Notes under the pieces: model-generated
Database searches by the model: none
What the model was told of the DNA's origin: nothing
Seen by the model: only the letters and a program-made list of their open reading frames with translations
Source: Trinickia violacea
GTDB taxonomy: Bacteria > Pseudomonadota > Gammaproteobacteria > Burkholderiales > Burkholderiaceae
Assembly (NCBI RefSeq): GCF_005280735.1
Contig: NZ_CP040078.1
Coordinates: forward strand, 3,162,001 to 3,226,000
Direction: 5' to 3'
DNA length: 64,000 nucleotides
Part shown: positions 17,979-26,870 of the stretch, one piece after another
How positions within the stretch are numbered: the stretch's first letter is position 1
Layout: every line of letters starts with the position of its first letter
Program-made: the position numbers and the translations under genes

Positions 17979-18968
17979 TTACCACCATGTCGTTAAGCCC
18001 AGATGTTGGCCGATTCGCACCGGCGTGCTGGACGGCGCACGCACGGTCGTGATGCCACCGGTGGCCGAGACGCCCGTGCCGCCGCTGAAATAGCCCCCAT
18101 CGATGACGCCGTCGCCGATGAGCGACATGGAACCGTCGGCCGTGAAGCCACCGCCGATGTCGGATGCAATCATCTCCGCCCACGTGCTGCCGAAGAAGGC
18201 CTTGAAGCCCCAGTCCTGGTTGATGGCGAAGTAACCGGTGACGCCCCGCGCATAGGTCACCGGTGCGGTGACGGCGATGTTGCCGGTCGCGAACACGTTG
18301 CCGCCGATGTCGCTCGCGCTCGTGCCGGCGACAATCGCGATGTTGGCGCCCGATTGAATCGTTCCGCCGTACGGCGTGACGGTGCTCGTCGCACTCGCGT
18401 GGCAGAAAATCCAGCAGCTTTGCGAGTAGCTTGCTTGTCCCGACATCACGGCGGCGTTCGTGAACGCGTCTTGCGCGATAATGTCGATATCGGCATTGTT
18501 CGACTGGATGATCCCGCCGGAATTGGTAATGTTTCGGCCGGAAATCGTCACCGGACCGCCAGTCGAAGCGATGTACGCAAGTTGGTCCGGCTGGCTGACG
18601 GACCCGTAGTCGACGTTGTAGCCGCTCGTCGAGTGCGTGAAAAACAGGAAGCTGCCGCCCGTGTTCGAGTACGCGATGGGCGCACCACCGGCCGTGCCGC
18701 CGCTATGGTCGATAACGTTTTGCACGTCACCTAGCGCCGCGAGCGTCACCGCACCGTTGGCGAGAATTCGAGCGTTGTCGTTGGTGATACCGCCTTGCGC
18801 AGCGAGCGTCGTCGCGCCGTTCGCCGCAGTCGTAACCGACGTCGCGGTGCCGCCATCGGAGACAATGCCCGTCGCATTTGCCGCGACAGCCCATGCAAGC
18901 AACGCGAGCACGAACAACGCTTTAGGCATCGGGCAGGTTGCTGCCGGGTTGCGGTGACGAGACCTCAT
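17979..18968 (-). pseudogene. TpsA exoprotein with TPS domain deleted and 3' end cut by IS110
   Basis: The ATG at 18968 starts a signal peptide (PMPKALFVLALLAWAVAANA), followed by GIVSDGGTATSVTTAANG. That is the same start as the copy at 41691. It then passes in frame straight to ATTLAAQGGITNDNARIL, a block that in the other copy lies some 420 residues downstream. The whole secretion domain is thus missing. Helical-repeat sequence continues (VTISGRNITNSGG, NADIDIIAQDAF) to a stop at 17979 beside the IS110. A secreted product is not expected. Neighbour order is 265-aa protein, lipoprotein, this gene. Confidence 0.8.
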
Positions 18969-18984
18969 GGAAATTGGCAAACTT

Positions 18985-19128
18985 TCAGAAAGTCGTATGC
19001 GCATGGCAACCGCCCACTCCCGCACCGTTCGTCGCCGAGCCGCCACAGTCCAATACACCACAAGCCGCGAGAACCAACGCGATAGCGAGCACCGCCGAAC
19101 GTCGAATGCGGGAAAATGCCAAATTCAT
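18985..19128 (-). CDS. Small cysteine-rich lipoprotein, copy 1
   Basis: A 47-residue protein whose ATG is at 19128. A basic start (RIRRS) is followed by a hydrophobic run and a clear lipobox, ALVLAAC. The mature part is about 28 residues with two more cysteines (LDCGG and GGCHAHTTF) and the string ATNGAGVG. The copy at 41708 shares C-G, ATNGAG-G, CH and T-F. It ends 16 bases before a tpsA start in both places. It should be a lipid-anchored envelope peptide, possibly a counterpart of BcpO of Burkholderia CDI operons. Confidence 0.7.
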   Translation of the reverse strand: MNLAFSRIRRSAVLAIALVLAACGVLDCGGSATNGAGVGGCHAHTTF

Positions 19129-19210
19129 ATAAATTCGTTATGCTAATTGCATACTCTTGAATCACTGCGCTTCAAAAGCGCCGCGACGACGCATCCAGCT
19201 CGAATGGAGA

Positions 19211-20008
19211 TTAACCGTATAGAAGCGCTCGCAGACGCACTTGAGTGCTGGCCGTATCCTCGCCAACAAAGCAACGGTCGGACGCTCGTATTTGCACAAT
19301 CCCTTTCGCGGGTTCGGTCACGCACAGCCATTCGGCGACATTCAGAAAACGCTTGCGAATCTGTCCGACGCGCGCCCAGAAGCGTTCCCCCAACCACATC
19401 ACAGCCCCCACCGATTCGACGTAGCCTGTTCGCAGCATCCAGCGCCCAGGGTTTCCGGAGATATCAATTTCCATCCGTTGAACGGATGAAAGCAAACCAT
19501 TCGACCTCATCGGCAAATGGGAATAGTTACGGCCGAAAATTTGATACTCGACCGGGTCGCGAACGTTTTGCCAGTAGTTGTATTGAACGTCTACCCCCCA
19601 CGCCTGAACGAATCCATCCAAGGCTAGGAAAGGCTTCACCCAGTTTCCCCAATCACCCGCTGCGCCCGCGGACAATTCGGTGACCGTGATGTATGCATGG
19701 TCAAAAGCACCGACGACCTCAAATTGGAAAAAGAGCTCGGCGGTCTCGATGTGCGCCCACGTCCCTCTTTGTTCAATTCTCTTTAGCAGCGCTTCCGCCG
19801 ATATGGCGTGACCACCCTCGAGAAAGGTCGTGTCAATGCTCAGCGTTCGCATGGCCTCGATGAGCAGGTGCAAGGCATCCAAATAGCCAATCGACGTCGC
19901 TCTGGGATACGACGTCACGCCGCCGTTCACCAGCATGTTTCCCTTTGGGTCAGCGAGGTCGCTGAGCGCAAAGACAATCTTCAGTTCTTCCGTTCGATTT
20001 CGTGCCAT
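19211..20008 (-). CDS. TPS-linked 265-residue protein, copy 1
   Basis: A 265-residue protein without signal peptide or membrane helix. The start was set at the ATG at 20008 because the paralogue at 42227-43024 then has exactly the same length and the same opening (R-RTEEL). Shared blocks are RTEEL--VFAL, IDTTFLE, RGTWAH-ET, HGFVQAW-like (DGFVQAW here), WQNVRDP-EY and GEDTAS, and both end in RALLYG or RALIYG. Function is unknown. In both places it sits upstream of the lipoprotein and tpsA on the same strand. A cytosolic immunity or maturation role fits the position, but nothing proves it. Confidence 0.68.
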   Translation of the reverse strand: MARNRTEELKIVFALSDLADPKGNMLVNGGVTSYPRATSIGYLDALHLLIEAMRTLSIDTTFLEGGHAISAEALLKRIEQRGTWAHIETAELFFQFEVVGAFDHAYITVTELSAGAAGDWGNWVKPFLALDGFVQAWGVDVQYNYWQNVRDPVEYQIFGRNYSHLPMRSNGLLSSVQRMEIDISGNPGRWMLRTGYVESVGAVMWLGERFWARVGQIRKRFLNVAEWLCVTEPAKGIVQIRASDRCFVGEDTASTQVRLRALLYG

Positions 20009-20114
20009 CATCAAACTACCCCGTTTCCCGCCGTCACTTCTCGATCTACTGCATAGGCCACTGCGTCTCTGCCCGGGCATCCGTCGATGTCAACCCAATT
20101 CCACTTCCGTCAAC

Positions 20115-20414
20115 TCATCTGTTCTCACTATCGAGAGTCAATTGATCTCGAATCAACTCATAAAGACGCTCACGCAGCGCATCGAACACCTCGTTCTCAT
20201 CGTTCAATACGTGACCATCTTTATGCAGAACAAGGTCGTTCAGCGAACCCATTCCGCCGAACAAGCGTAAGATTTCCGCTCGGACAACCGGGCATCCCTC
20301 TTCTACTCGATTCGCAAACTGAATCAGCACACACGCCCAGTCCTCCAAATCACAAAACAACAGCAACCCGCTCATGCGAATCAGCACGCTGCAAATTTCT
20401 TTGACACTTGCCAT
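20115..20414 (-). CDS. Small protein resembling DUF6966, possible immunity protein
   Basis: A 99-residue acidic, probably cytosolic protein. It contains LLLFCDLEDWACVLIQFANRV and LRLFGGMGSLNDLVL. The GGMGS-NDL block resembles the DUF6966 family, members of which often lie beside polymorphic toxins. It lies between the 265-residue gene and the toxin/immunity remnant, on the same strand. Calling it immunity is inference from context. Confidence 0.55.
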   Translation of the reverse strand: MASVKEICSVLIRMSGLLLFCDLEDWACVLIQFANRVEEGCPVVRAEILRLFGGMGSLNDLVLHKDGHVLNDENEVFDALRERLYELIRDQLTLDSENR

Positions 20415-20437
20415 TTCAAATAGCTGTCTGTCGCAAG

Positions 20438-20728
20438 TTACACCGTGACGGAGACTAAATAATCGCCGCCAAGTTCTTTCCTCAATTGCTCAGCGAGCTG
20501 AACTCCCTTCACCTTGAAAGCGGCCTCTGCTTCCGCACTTTTAAAGCCGGATTTTGCAGGTTCGGACATATCCAACGTTTCATCGAACATTTGTGCCCAG
20601 TCTGCAAATTGTTGCTTGAGCTCCACCGAGATGGGCAACGTATTCGGATCGAGGTCGCCGTACATGCCGGGCGACATGTCCCATAGGGGATAGAATTGAT
20701 GCTCGGCCATCACATTGATTTTTCTCAT
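20438..20728 (-). CDS. Candidate immunity protein of the adjacent toxin fragment
   Basis: A 96-residue acidic protein from the ATG at 20728. Its blocks are FYPLWDMSPGMYGDLDPNTL, FADWAQMFDETLD and GVQLAEQLRKELGG. It resembles a common group of small proteins encoded next to polymorphic or CDI toxins. Its ATG overlaps the TGA of the upstream toxin fragment (ATGA), so the two were made as a coupled pair. The frame is intact although the toxin is broken, as expected if protection against neighbours is still useful. Confidence 0.6.
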   Translation of the reverse strand: MRKINVMAEHQFYPLWDMSPGMYGDLDPNTLPISVELKQQFADWAQMFDETLDMSEPAKSGFKSAEAEAAFKVKGVQLAEQLRKELGGDYLVSVTV

Positions 20729-21106
20729 TTGACGCCCCCTTGGATTCGCATCCACGACAAAACCATTGCCTCTGACTGTAGAATTCGGAGACCTGCGCTC
20801 GAGGGACCCGTCACAGGAAAAATCACCTGTCCGCCCGAGGTCGTCCCCGTCGCAATAACGATTTGCAGGATGAATTTCACGCCGTTCGCAGCGAGTGTAT
20901 CGAGGTCTGCCTGATTGACCGCCGCATTTTTGGAAGCAGCAGCCCCCCGTCGCACTGCTGTCTGTAGCCCCCGCAGCCGCTCCAATCGCCGTACCCGGAC
21001 CAGCCGCAAATGACTCTCCAGCCTGCTCCTCATCGATTGCCGGTCCTGGCGGCACAAAAGCAATCGTATCTTTTTCGAATGCCCCGCGCGCAGCATCCTT
21101 TGTCAA
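20725..21106 (-). pseudogene. Orphan CdiA/FHA-type toxin C-terminus, frameshifted and truncated
   Basis: Two frames together cover a pretoxin-like stretch (AGPGTAIGAAAGA) and, after a shift near 20940, ADLDTLAANGVKF, IVIATGTTSGGQVIF and SSAGL. The order NGVKF...VIATG...SGQVxF...AGL is typical of the entry to C-terminal toxin modules of Burkholderia and Ralstonia filamentous haemagglutinin/CDI proteins. The family normally continues for some 50 residues with an H-rich helix, missing here. There is no TPS or repeat region, so this is a silent or displaced toxin tip. Confidence 0.58.
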
Positions 21107-21283
21107 TTCGCTACTATCGGACAGATTCCATACCGCGTCGTGACGACGTATGATTCAAGCCCATTCGCTGTCCGAAGCGTCTTAAAGAGCAATGCGCGTC
21201 GATGGTCTCTTCGCGCGTGGGTGCGTCACTCTAGCCGCTTCAGCCACAGCCAACTGTCAACTTCTGTCAACGGTTGCATTGGG

Positions 21284-21365
21284 TACTAGGGCGATTGCAC
21301 GAATTGTTAAACGGTTAGAACTCTTTCCAGCCAAGGAAGTTGTGCGGAATATCAATCGCCGGTTG
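21284..21365 (-). mobile_element. ISAs1-family end fragment
   Basis: agggcgattgcacgaattgt and the following bases match the ISAs1 terminus at 25258 (agggtgattgcacgaaaggt). The similarity runs into the last codons of the transposase (LGW near 21330). Only this tip remains. Confidence 0.55.
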
Positions 21366-21560
21366 CGGCCTTCGAGCGCCGAATCTAGTACCGCCTTCGT
21401 CGTCGCTTCGCCCGCCACCGCGATGATGTGCGGCTTGAACTCCCGCTTGCCGGGCGACGCAACGACCGTGTCGGCGCACGCATTCTATTTGGTCGTTCGT
21501 CAGAGTCCCGGTGCGAACGCCCACCGACACCGCCCCCTGGTTCGATTGCGCCACCACGTT
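21366..21560 (-). pseudogene. Second parvulin (Par27-like) gene, internal fragment
   Basis: One minus frame reads GKREFKPHIIAVAGEATTKA, parallel to GKEEYKPRIIVVPDEATANT of the parvulin at 13797. TNDQIECVRR upstream in another frame matches its TDAQVKARYDE. It is broken by a frameshift and cut at the ISAs1 end. It shows that another TPS operon once ended here. Confidence 0.6.
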
Positions 21561-21581
21561 GGAAAACGGTAGTGCGGCGAA

Positions 21582-24386
21582 CTACCAGCGATAACCGGCC
21601 TGGACCTTGAGTGCGGTTGAGCCTCCGATGGCGGAAGAGACACCACCGGCAACGTTCAGGTTGGGTGTGGCTTGGTAAGCGATTGCGACACCAAGCGCGG
21701 TCGCATTGCCGTAAGTGCCGGCAGCGGCGCCGATCCACTTGTCGCCGACGCTGAGCATCGGGACGCTCGGGATGGCGAGGGCGGCCGCAACGCCGCGATC
21801 GGTGTAACGCTGCGCCGAGTAGAGGTTCTGAGAGGCTGCGGCGTTGAGCTGACTGACATTGACAGCATCGGTCGGATTCGTGCCCGCAGCGACGTTCGTG
21901 ATGCGCCGTTCGTTGCCAGTCGAACCAACAGAAACCGTATTCGCTTGCGTTGCGACAGAGCCAGCACCGATTGCCACTGAATTCGCACCATTCGCTACGG
22001 CGTTCGCACCCATCGCCACGGCGTTATTTGCTGTGGCCGAGGCATTGGCGCCGATTGCCGTTGCGTTTTGTCCCGCCGCAGCCGCGTTTTGGCCGAGCGC
22101 CACGGTGCTTGCGCCGGAAGCACTCGCGCCAGGTCCGATCGCGACGGAATTCGCTCCGCTCGCTCCACCGCCTTCGTAGTTGCTCTGTTGAGCGCCGCCG
22201 TCGTTGACACTGTAGTAGTGCGTCGCCGTAGCGGTGACGGTATTCGACAGACTGTCGATCGCCTGATTCGTTGCATAGAGCTGGCTACCGTTGACGGCGT
22301 CGGTGCTGGTCGCAGTGAGTTGGCCTGCCGCTACGTTTTGGACTTGCCTATCCGCCCCAACAGAACCCACACTCACCACACCGGTCGGGGTAGCCCCGGC
22401 GAAGGTGTAGCTCTGACCACGAATTGTCGTACCCGATGTGGCGGTGGCAGCCGTCGTGGTGGAGCCACTGCCGAGCGCCACGCTATTTGCAACGGTCGCG
22501 CTGGCCTTTGAGCCCACGGCTAAGCTGTTGGTTGCGCTCGCGGCGGCCGCATTGCCCACCGCCGTGGCATTGGCACCGGCCGCGCTTGCCCCCGTACCAG
22601 CCGCCAGTGCGTCGATCCCCGATGCACCGGCATTGTTGTAATTGGCGCTCTGCGTACCACCATCATTCACGCTGTAGTAGTGCGTCTGGGCGTTGTCAAC
22701 AATAGTAGTGACGTTGCCGCCCAGCGCACTGATCTGGCTTGCCACCGCGTAGAGCTGGCTGCCATTGACCGCGTCGGTGCTGGTGGCGTTGATCGCGCCT
22801 GGGGCGACGTTGACGATCTGTCGCTCGGCGCCAGGCGCGCCCACGCTCACCACGCCTGTCGCTGTACCAGCGAAGTTGCCGTAGGTGATCGCCGGGCCAG
22901 CGGCGTAGCTTGTAGTGCCGTCCGGATTGAGCGTGGCGATCACACTGGGGATAGCCGCACTGCTAATCTGCACCGCCACCTTGTCAGCGCTGTTGTTACC
23001 CAGCACCACGTTGTTGGCGTTGTTCACCGTTACGTTATTGCCCAGGACGAACGAGTCCGGGGCGTTGACCGTATTGGCGTTGCCGACGATGCGGCTGTTG
23101 TCCGAACCCGTAGGCAAGGTGTTGTTGTTGCCGAAGATGCCCGACTCGTTGGCCCCTACCGCGCCGTTATTGTTGCCTAGGGTGTAGGTGCCCGAGCCGG
23201 TAATGGTGGTCGGGTCGCCGATGGCGCCTGAGTTGTTGCCGGACACAACGTTGCCCGTCCCAATGGCAATGGAGCTACTTGCATTAACCGTCTCGCCTGA
23301 ACCGATGGCCACGGAATTGAGTGCATTGGCACCGCTCACCCCTACACTGGAGCCTGTGCCGATAAGGATGGAATTATTAGCGTTGGCGTCAACACCGAGT
23401 CGCGAACCCGAGCCGATTAGGACGGCATTCTGGGCACTCACTGTCTCGTTGCTGTTGTTCACAAAACCCAGTTGAGACGACGCCCCAATGAGAACGCTGT
23501 TGTCGGCCGTCACCGAACTATTGGATGCCAAGCCGAATTGCGCGTAGGCGGCCGATCCGAGATTTGACTCAGACCCCATCAGCACGGCCTGAAACGCACT
23601 TGCCTTGTTTCCGCTACCAGCTCCGCCGACCGATGCTGCTCCGATGGTGATGTAATGACCCAGCGCCACCGACGAACTCGAGCCGCCTACACTTCCCGCC
23701 GCATCGGCCGTCCCGCCTTGCGCGAAGGTGCCAATCAGGATGGAATGATCCGCAGCGCCTTGACCGCCATTGGCTGAATACCCCATCGAACTGCCGATCC
23801 CGATGGCTTCCTGCGAACTGCTCTCAACCAGCCCCGCACCACTTCCCTGGCCGATACTCGCCCCAATGCCGATTGCATTTGGGGCCGTTGTGTTGACAAA
23901 CTGCTGCTGCCCAGGCGCCGTGGCTGCAACAACGGGGGCCGCGCCCACCTGAGCGTCAAGCGCTACCGTATCGTGCCCATATGCCACCGCACCTGGCCCT
24001 ATCGCTGTCCCCACATTTCCGAAAGACCCACCCGGCGCGGGTGTGGCTACCGCCCCCGTACCGATCGCAATCGAGGAACCGCCATTCGCAACGCCGCCGC
24101 CAGCGGAGTATTGTGCATGTGCGAAGATTGGAGACAGGTTGCCGAAAGCCAGAAGTATCGTCGTTACAATAGGGCGGGAAAACAAAGCACCTTGAGTTCG
24201 CACACCAACCTCGTAACCACGAGACGCCTCTCCGGCGGTCACCCCAATACTGCAGTGTTCGTCCGACTGGCGAGGAGCCAAGAGAGTCTGGGAATTTCCC
24301 GTTTTACCACGCGAGGCCGGCAATTCCGACACCGCGACCCACATTCCAAGCGCCTCGCTCCAGATGCTTCTGAATACTGCATTCAT
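21582..24386 (-). CDS. Trimeric autotransporter adhesin (YadA/Hia type)
   Basis: A 934-residue protein starting at the ATG at 24386. Residues 1-25 are an extended signal peptide region (MNAVFRSIWSEALGMWVAVS), followed by a hydrophobic core to about residue 91 (AHA-QY). The passenger is made of YadA-head-like rungs (SIAIGTG, SVAIGSG, AVAMGAN repeats). Necks follow the pattern VSVG..G.ERQI.NV..G..ATSTDAVNGSQL, and a coiled-coil stalk is present. The last 90 residues are the YadA anchor (DAVNVSQLNAA, RYTDRGVAAAL, ending AGYRW with a terminal aromatic). It forms a surface trimer mediating adhesion. The frame is intact through many repeats, in contrast to the TPS genes. Confidence 0.93.
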   Translation of the reverse strand: MNAVFRSIWSEALGMWVAVSELPASRGKTGNSQTLLAPRQSDEHCSIGVTAGEASRGYEVGVRTQGALFSRPIVTTILLAFGNLSPIFAHAQYSAGGGVANGGSSIAIGTGAVATPAPGGSFGNVGTAIGPGAVAYGHDTVALDAQVGAAPVVAATAPGQQQFVNTTAPNAIGIGASIGQGSGAGLVESSSQEAIGIGSSMGYSANGGQGAADHSILIGTFAQGGTADAAGSVGGSSSSVALGHYITIGAASVGGAGSGNKASAFQAVLMGSESNLGSAAYAQFGLASNSSVTADNSVLIGASSQLGFVNNSNETVSAQNAVLIGSGSRLGVDANANNSILIGTGSSVGVSGANALNSVAIGSGETVNASSSIAIGTGNVVSGNNSGAIGDPTTITGSGTYTLGNNNGAVGANESGIFGNNNTLPTGSDNSRIVGNANTVNAPDSFVLGNNVTVNNANNVVLGNNSADKVAVQISSAAIPSVIATLNPDGTTSYAAGPAITYGNFAGTATGVVSVGAPGAERQIVNVAPGAINATSTDAVNGSQLYAVASQISALGGNVTTIVDNAQTHYYSVNDGGTQSANYNNAGASGIDALAAGTGASAAGANATAVGNAAAASATNSLAVGSKASATVANSVALGSGSTTTAATATSGTTIRGQSYTFAGATPTGVVSVGSVGADRQVQNVAAGQLTATSTDAVNGSQLYATNQAIDSLSNTVTATATHYYSVNDGGAQQSNYEGGGASGANSVAIGPGASASGASTVALGQNAAAAGQNATAIGANASATANNAVAMGANAVANGANSVAIGAGSVATQANTVSVGSTGNERRITNVAAGTNPTDAVNVSQLNAAASQNLYSAQRYTDRGVAAALAIPSVPMLSVGDKWIGAAAGTYGNATALGVAIAYQATPNLNVAGGVSSAIGGSTALKVQAGYRW

Positions 24387-24622
24387 GCAATTCAACCCCA
24401 CAATGACGATGCCCTGCACAACAGTTGCCGATCGCGACAACGCGTGCGAAGTTTCCTTTTTATGTACCCGCATGCTATGCGTATTACATCGACCCGACCG
24501 TCAGTAATTGTTAGTTATGCTTACTAGCTTGCTTACTTCTTCTGCGGCCCGTTTGTTGACGATCCAAGCACCCAAGTCGAACGTCTGGTTGAAGACAAGG
24601 CCGCATACAACCCGCTGGCAAG

Positions 24623-24994
24623 TCAGTCAGACACATTGACCTCTACCTGCGCTCCGTCTGGAATGTCGCGCAGGTGCTTATGCATCGAGCCGGTTGATCC
24701 ATAATGTTCGCGGACTGGAACAGGGTTGACGTTGTCGACCTCATACTTCCCCTCGCTGAAGATTGGCAAGATGACGAACGTGTAGCACTCGCCAAGTCCT
24801 GGCACTTTGCCCGCAACATGAAGCTTCCCGACCAGGTCTGGCGAGAACCATTCATCAGCCAGATCCGAGTTCAACAGACCTTCGAAATGCGGGACGGAGT
24901 CGGCCACTTTTGTCAGTTCGGCTGTGCCGGTGTTCAGCCACCAGACGCCACAGGTATCCGGCTCAATGAACACCGTTGTAACTGCAACATCCAA
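24623..24994 (-). CDS. Tdi1/DUF1851-like immunity protein, probably N-terminally truncated
   Basis: A 123-residue protein with TVFIEPDTCGVWWLNTGTAE, EWFSPDLVGKLHVAGKV, LGECYTFVILPIF, KYEVDNVNPVPVREHY and MHKHLRDIPDGAQVEVNV. This pattern resembles the C-terminal part of T6SS immunity proteins of the Tdi1/DUF1851 or SMI1-like groups, which are often longer. No cognate effector is in the window, so it would be an orphan immunity gene. Nothing is recognised in 24387-24622. 24995-25257 is AT-rich spacer. Confidence 0.5.
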   Translation of the reverse strand: MDVAVTTVFIEPDTCGVWWLNTGTAELTKVADSVPHFEGLLNSDLADEWFSPDLVGKLHVAGKVPGLGECYTFVILPIFSEGKYEVDNVNPVPVREHYGSTGSMHKHLRDIPDGAQVEVNVSD

Positions 24995-25293
24995 GTCCTA
25001 TGTTGCTCATATCACGTTGGCGAGACGTTCTGTGCGTGCGCCCGTTGTTGCGAGCGGATGCGCCGTGCAATTCCGCCCCCTTCTTATATCCTCAGTTTTC
25101 CTTATGAAAGAAGCACCCGTAACAGCGAGTTCACGGTCACAACGGACAGCCTGAATAAACTCTCACGATCATCTTTGATCACCCATCCATTAAACCAGAA
25201 CCCCATCGAACAAATCTGAAGAATAGTCACAGATATGCGTAATGGATCAAGAGAACCAGGGTGATTGCACGAAAGGTTAAATATCCGTGCGCC

Positions 25294-26403
25294 TTACCAG
25301 CCGAGGATTTGCTCGCGATGGAGATCGCTGGTAGCGACTTTAAGGCGACGAATCTTTAGGCCTGCTTTGGTCTTGTGGTCGTGCTTTAACAGGTTCATGA
25401 CGATACGCCGGAGGATGGCGAAGTTCTGGGCGGCATTGTCCACGCGCACGCGGCACTGGTCTTCGCCAAAGACCACATCAAGACACCAGTGGAGGTTGTT
25501 CTCGATACGACAGTGGGCGCGTACCGCACGGGCGATACGTTTTACGTCGGGTGGCAGGCTGGACACGAAATAGTGGCGCTCGGTCGTGACCGCGTCGCCA
25601 ATCTCACGTGTAGACTCGATGACTGCGACTGAGTGGGCCCAGGGCAACACGTGGGCCCCGGCGAGCCTGGGGTCCCGGATCGCCATGCACCAGCGCGTCT
25701 CGATGCGTCCGTGGTCTTTGTCCACCTCGCGGTACTCGCTGCACAGCTTGCTGCGCTCGGCCGGTGCCAGGCGTTCGGCCGCCTTCAGCGCCTGCTGCAC
25801 GCGCCAGCTCAGGGTGGGATGATTCTTCTTGACCGCCAGCACGTAGTCAGCTCCGGCCTGCACGATCTGTCGGGCAATCGTCTGCTGACAACCCATCGCG
25901 TCGATGGGCACAATTGTTCCCTTCAGGACCAGTGCGTCAAGCAGCTCCGGGATGGCGGCGATCTCGTTCGATTTGTCGGCCGTGCGCACCTGCTCGAGCA
26001 CCACCCCCAGCCCGCTGCCGTACGCCGACACCAGATGGATGGCGCGCTCACCGCGCTGATGCGAGCCGCGCACCGCATGCCGCCCGCTGACGAGTTCCCC
26101 GTCCTGGTCCTCGAGCTCGACCTGGCCGTTGCGGCTGGCCCGCACTTCTTCGGTATTGAGATTGTCGATTGCTAGTCCGTGTGCGACCCGAGTCAAGCCC
26201 GTGCGAGCAAGGGCAATCCTTGCCCGAAGCTCGTCGGCTGAAACATCCGGCCGGTTTGTGTAGTCAAGCCACGGTACCGCCTGAAAGATTTCGCCGACAG
26301 CCCAGAGATTCTGCGGAGCGTGAAATTTGAGCAGGTCTTCGAGAATGGCAATGCGGTCCTGAGGGGCCAAAGTGCTGGGATTACTGCCGGAATCTTCTGG
26401 CAT
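25294..26403 (-). pseudogene. ISAs1-family transposase with a foreign N-terminus
   Basis: The C-terminal 270 or so codons are a good ISAs1 transposase: RGSHQRGERAIHLVSAYGSG, TVPIDAMGCQQTIARQIV, ADYVLAVKKN, CRIENNLHWCLDVVFGED and NAAQNFAILRRIVMNLL. The IS terminus lies about 35 bases beyond the stop, near 25258. Upstream of HAVRGSH the family's N-terminal 130 or so residues (DHxRxxGRxxHxLxDxL) are absent. They are replaced in frame by an unrelated stretch (LKFHAPQNLWAVGEIFQAV, DELRARIALARTGLTRVAHG) that I cannot assign. The second aspartate and the glutamate of the DDE site are present; the first lies in the missing part. Confidence 0.75.
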
Positions 26404-26664
26404 GGGTCCGCGTCTCCGTGTCGAAACAGGCCGGCCCACACTTGAGGGGTGAGCGGGGACATGACAGGGTTAGCAGACCGGAGGGAACCAAAACCGGCAA
26501 GCCCGAAGGCTCCCCCGCCAATGCCCGCCCATTGACGAAAGCAACAGACGAACAGAGGCAGCCGCACACCCTCCCGGGCGTGCGGGGTTCTCCTCTTCAG
26601 GCTGCTAAACCTGCTACCGGTGTTTCCGGCATATACCAGCCACAATACGGACGGCTTATGCGAC

Positions 26665-26870
26665 GTAAGCGTCATTTGATGGCCGCATGGACAGAGCTGA
26701 AGCCAGTGTCCAAAGTGATGCCCGTTACTTCAAGTGGTGGGGACTACTTTGGACACACGGAATGCGAGACCATCGAACCGCAAGGGCCGACCGAACTACG
26801 CACCGGGATACCGACGGCAAGTTGCCGTCGCGGCGAGCGAGCCGACTCGGGCTTACGCTGCCGTCATGTA
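26665..26870 (+). mobile_element. IS66 left-end relic
   Basis: An IS66-type end (gtaagcgtcatttgatggcc) starts at 26665. Downstream, GRPNYAPGYRRQVAVAASEP corresponds to the TnpA start GRPNYPRDVRERLAAAACEP of the element at 63254. After that the frame is scrambled. The flanks 26404-26664 and 26871-27014 carry no recognised gene. Confidence 0.55.
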
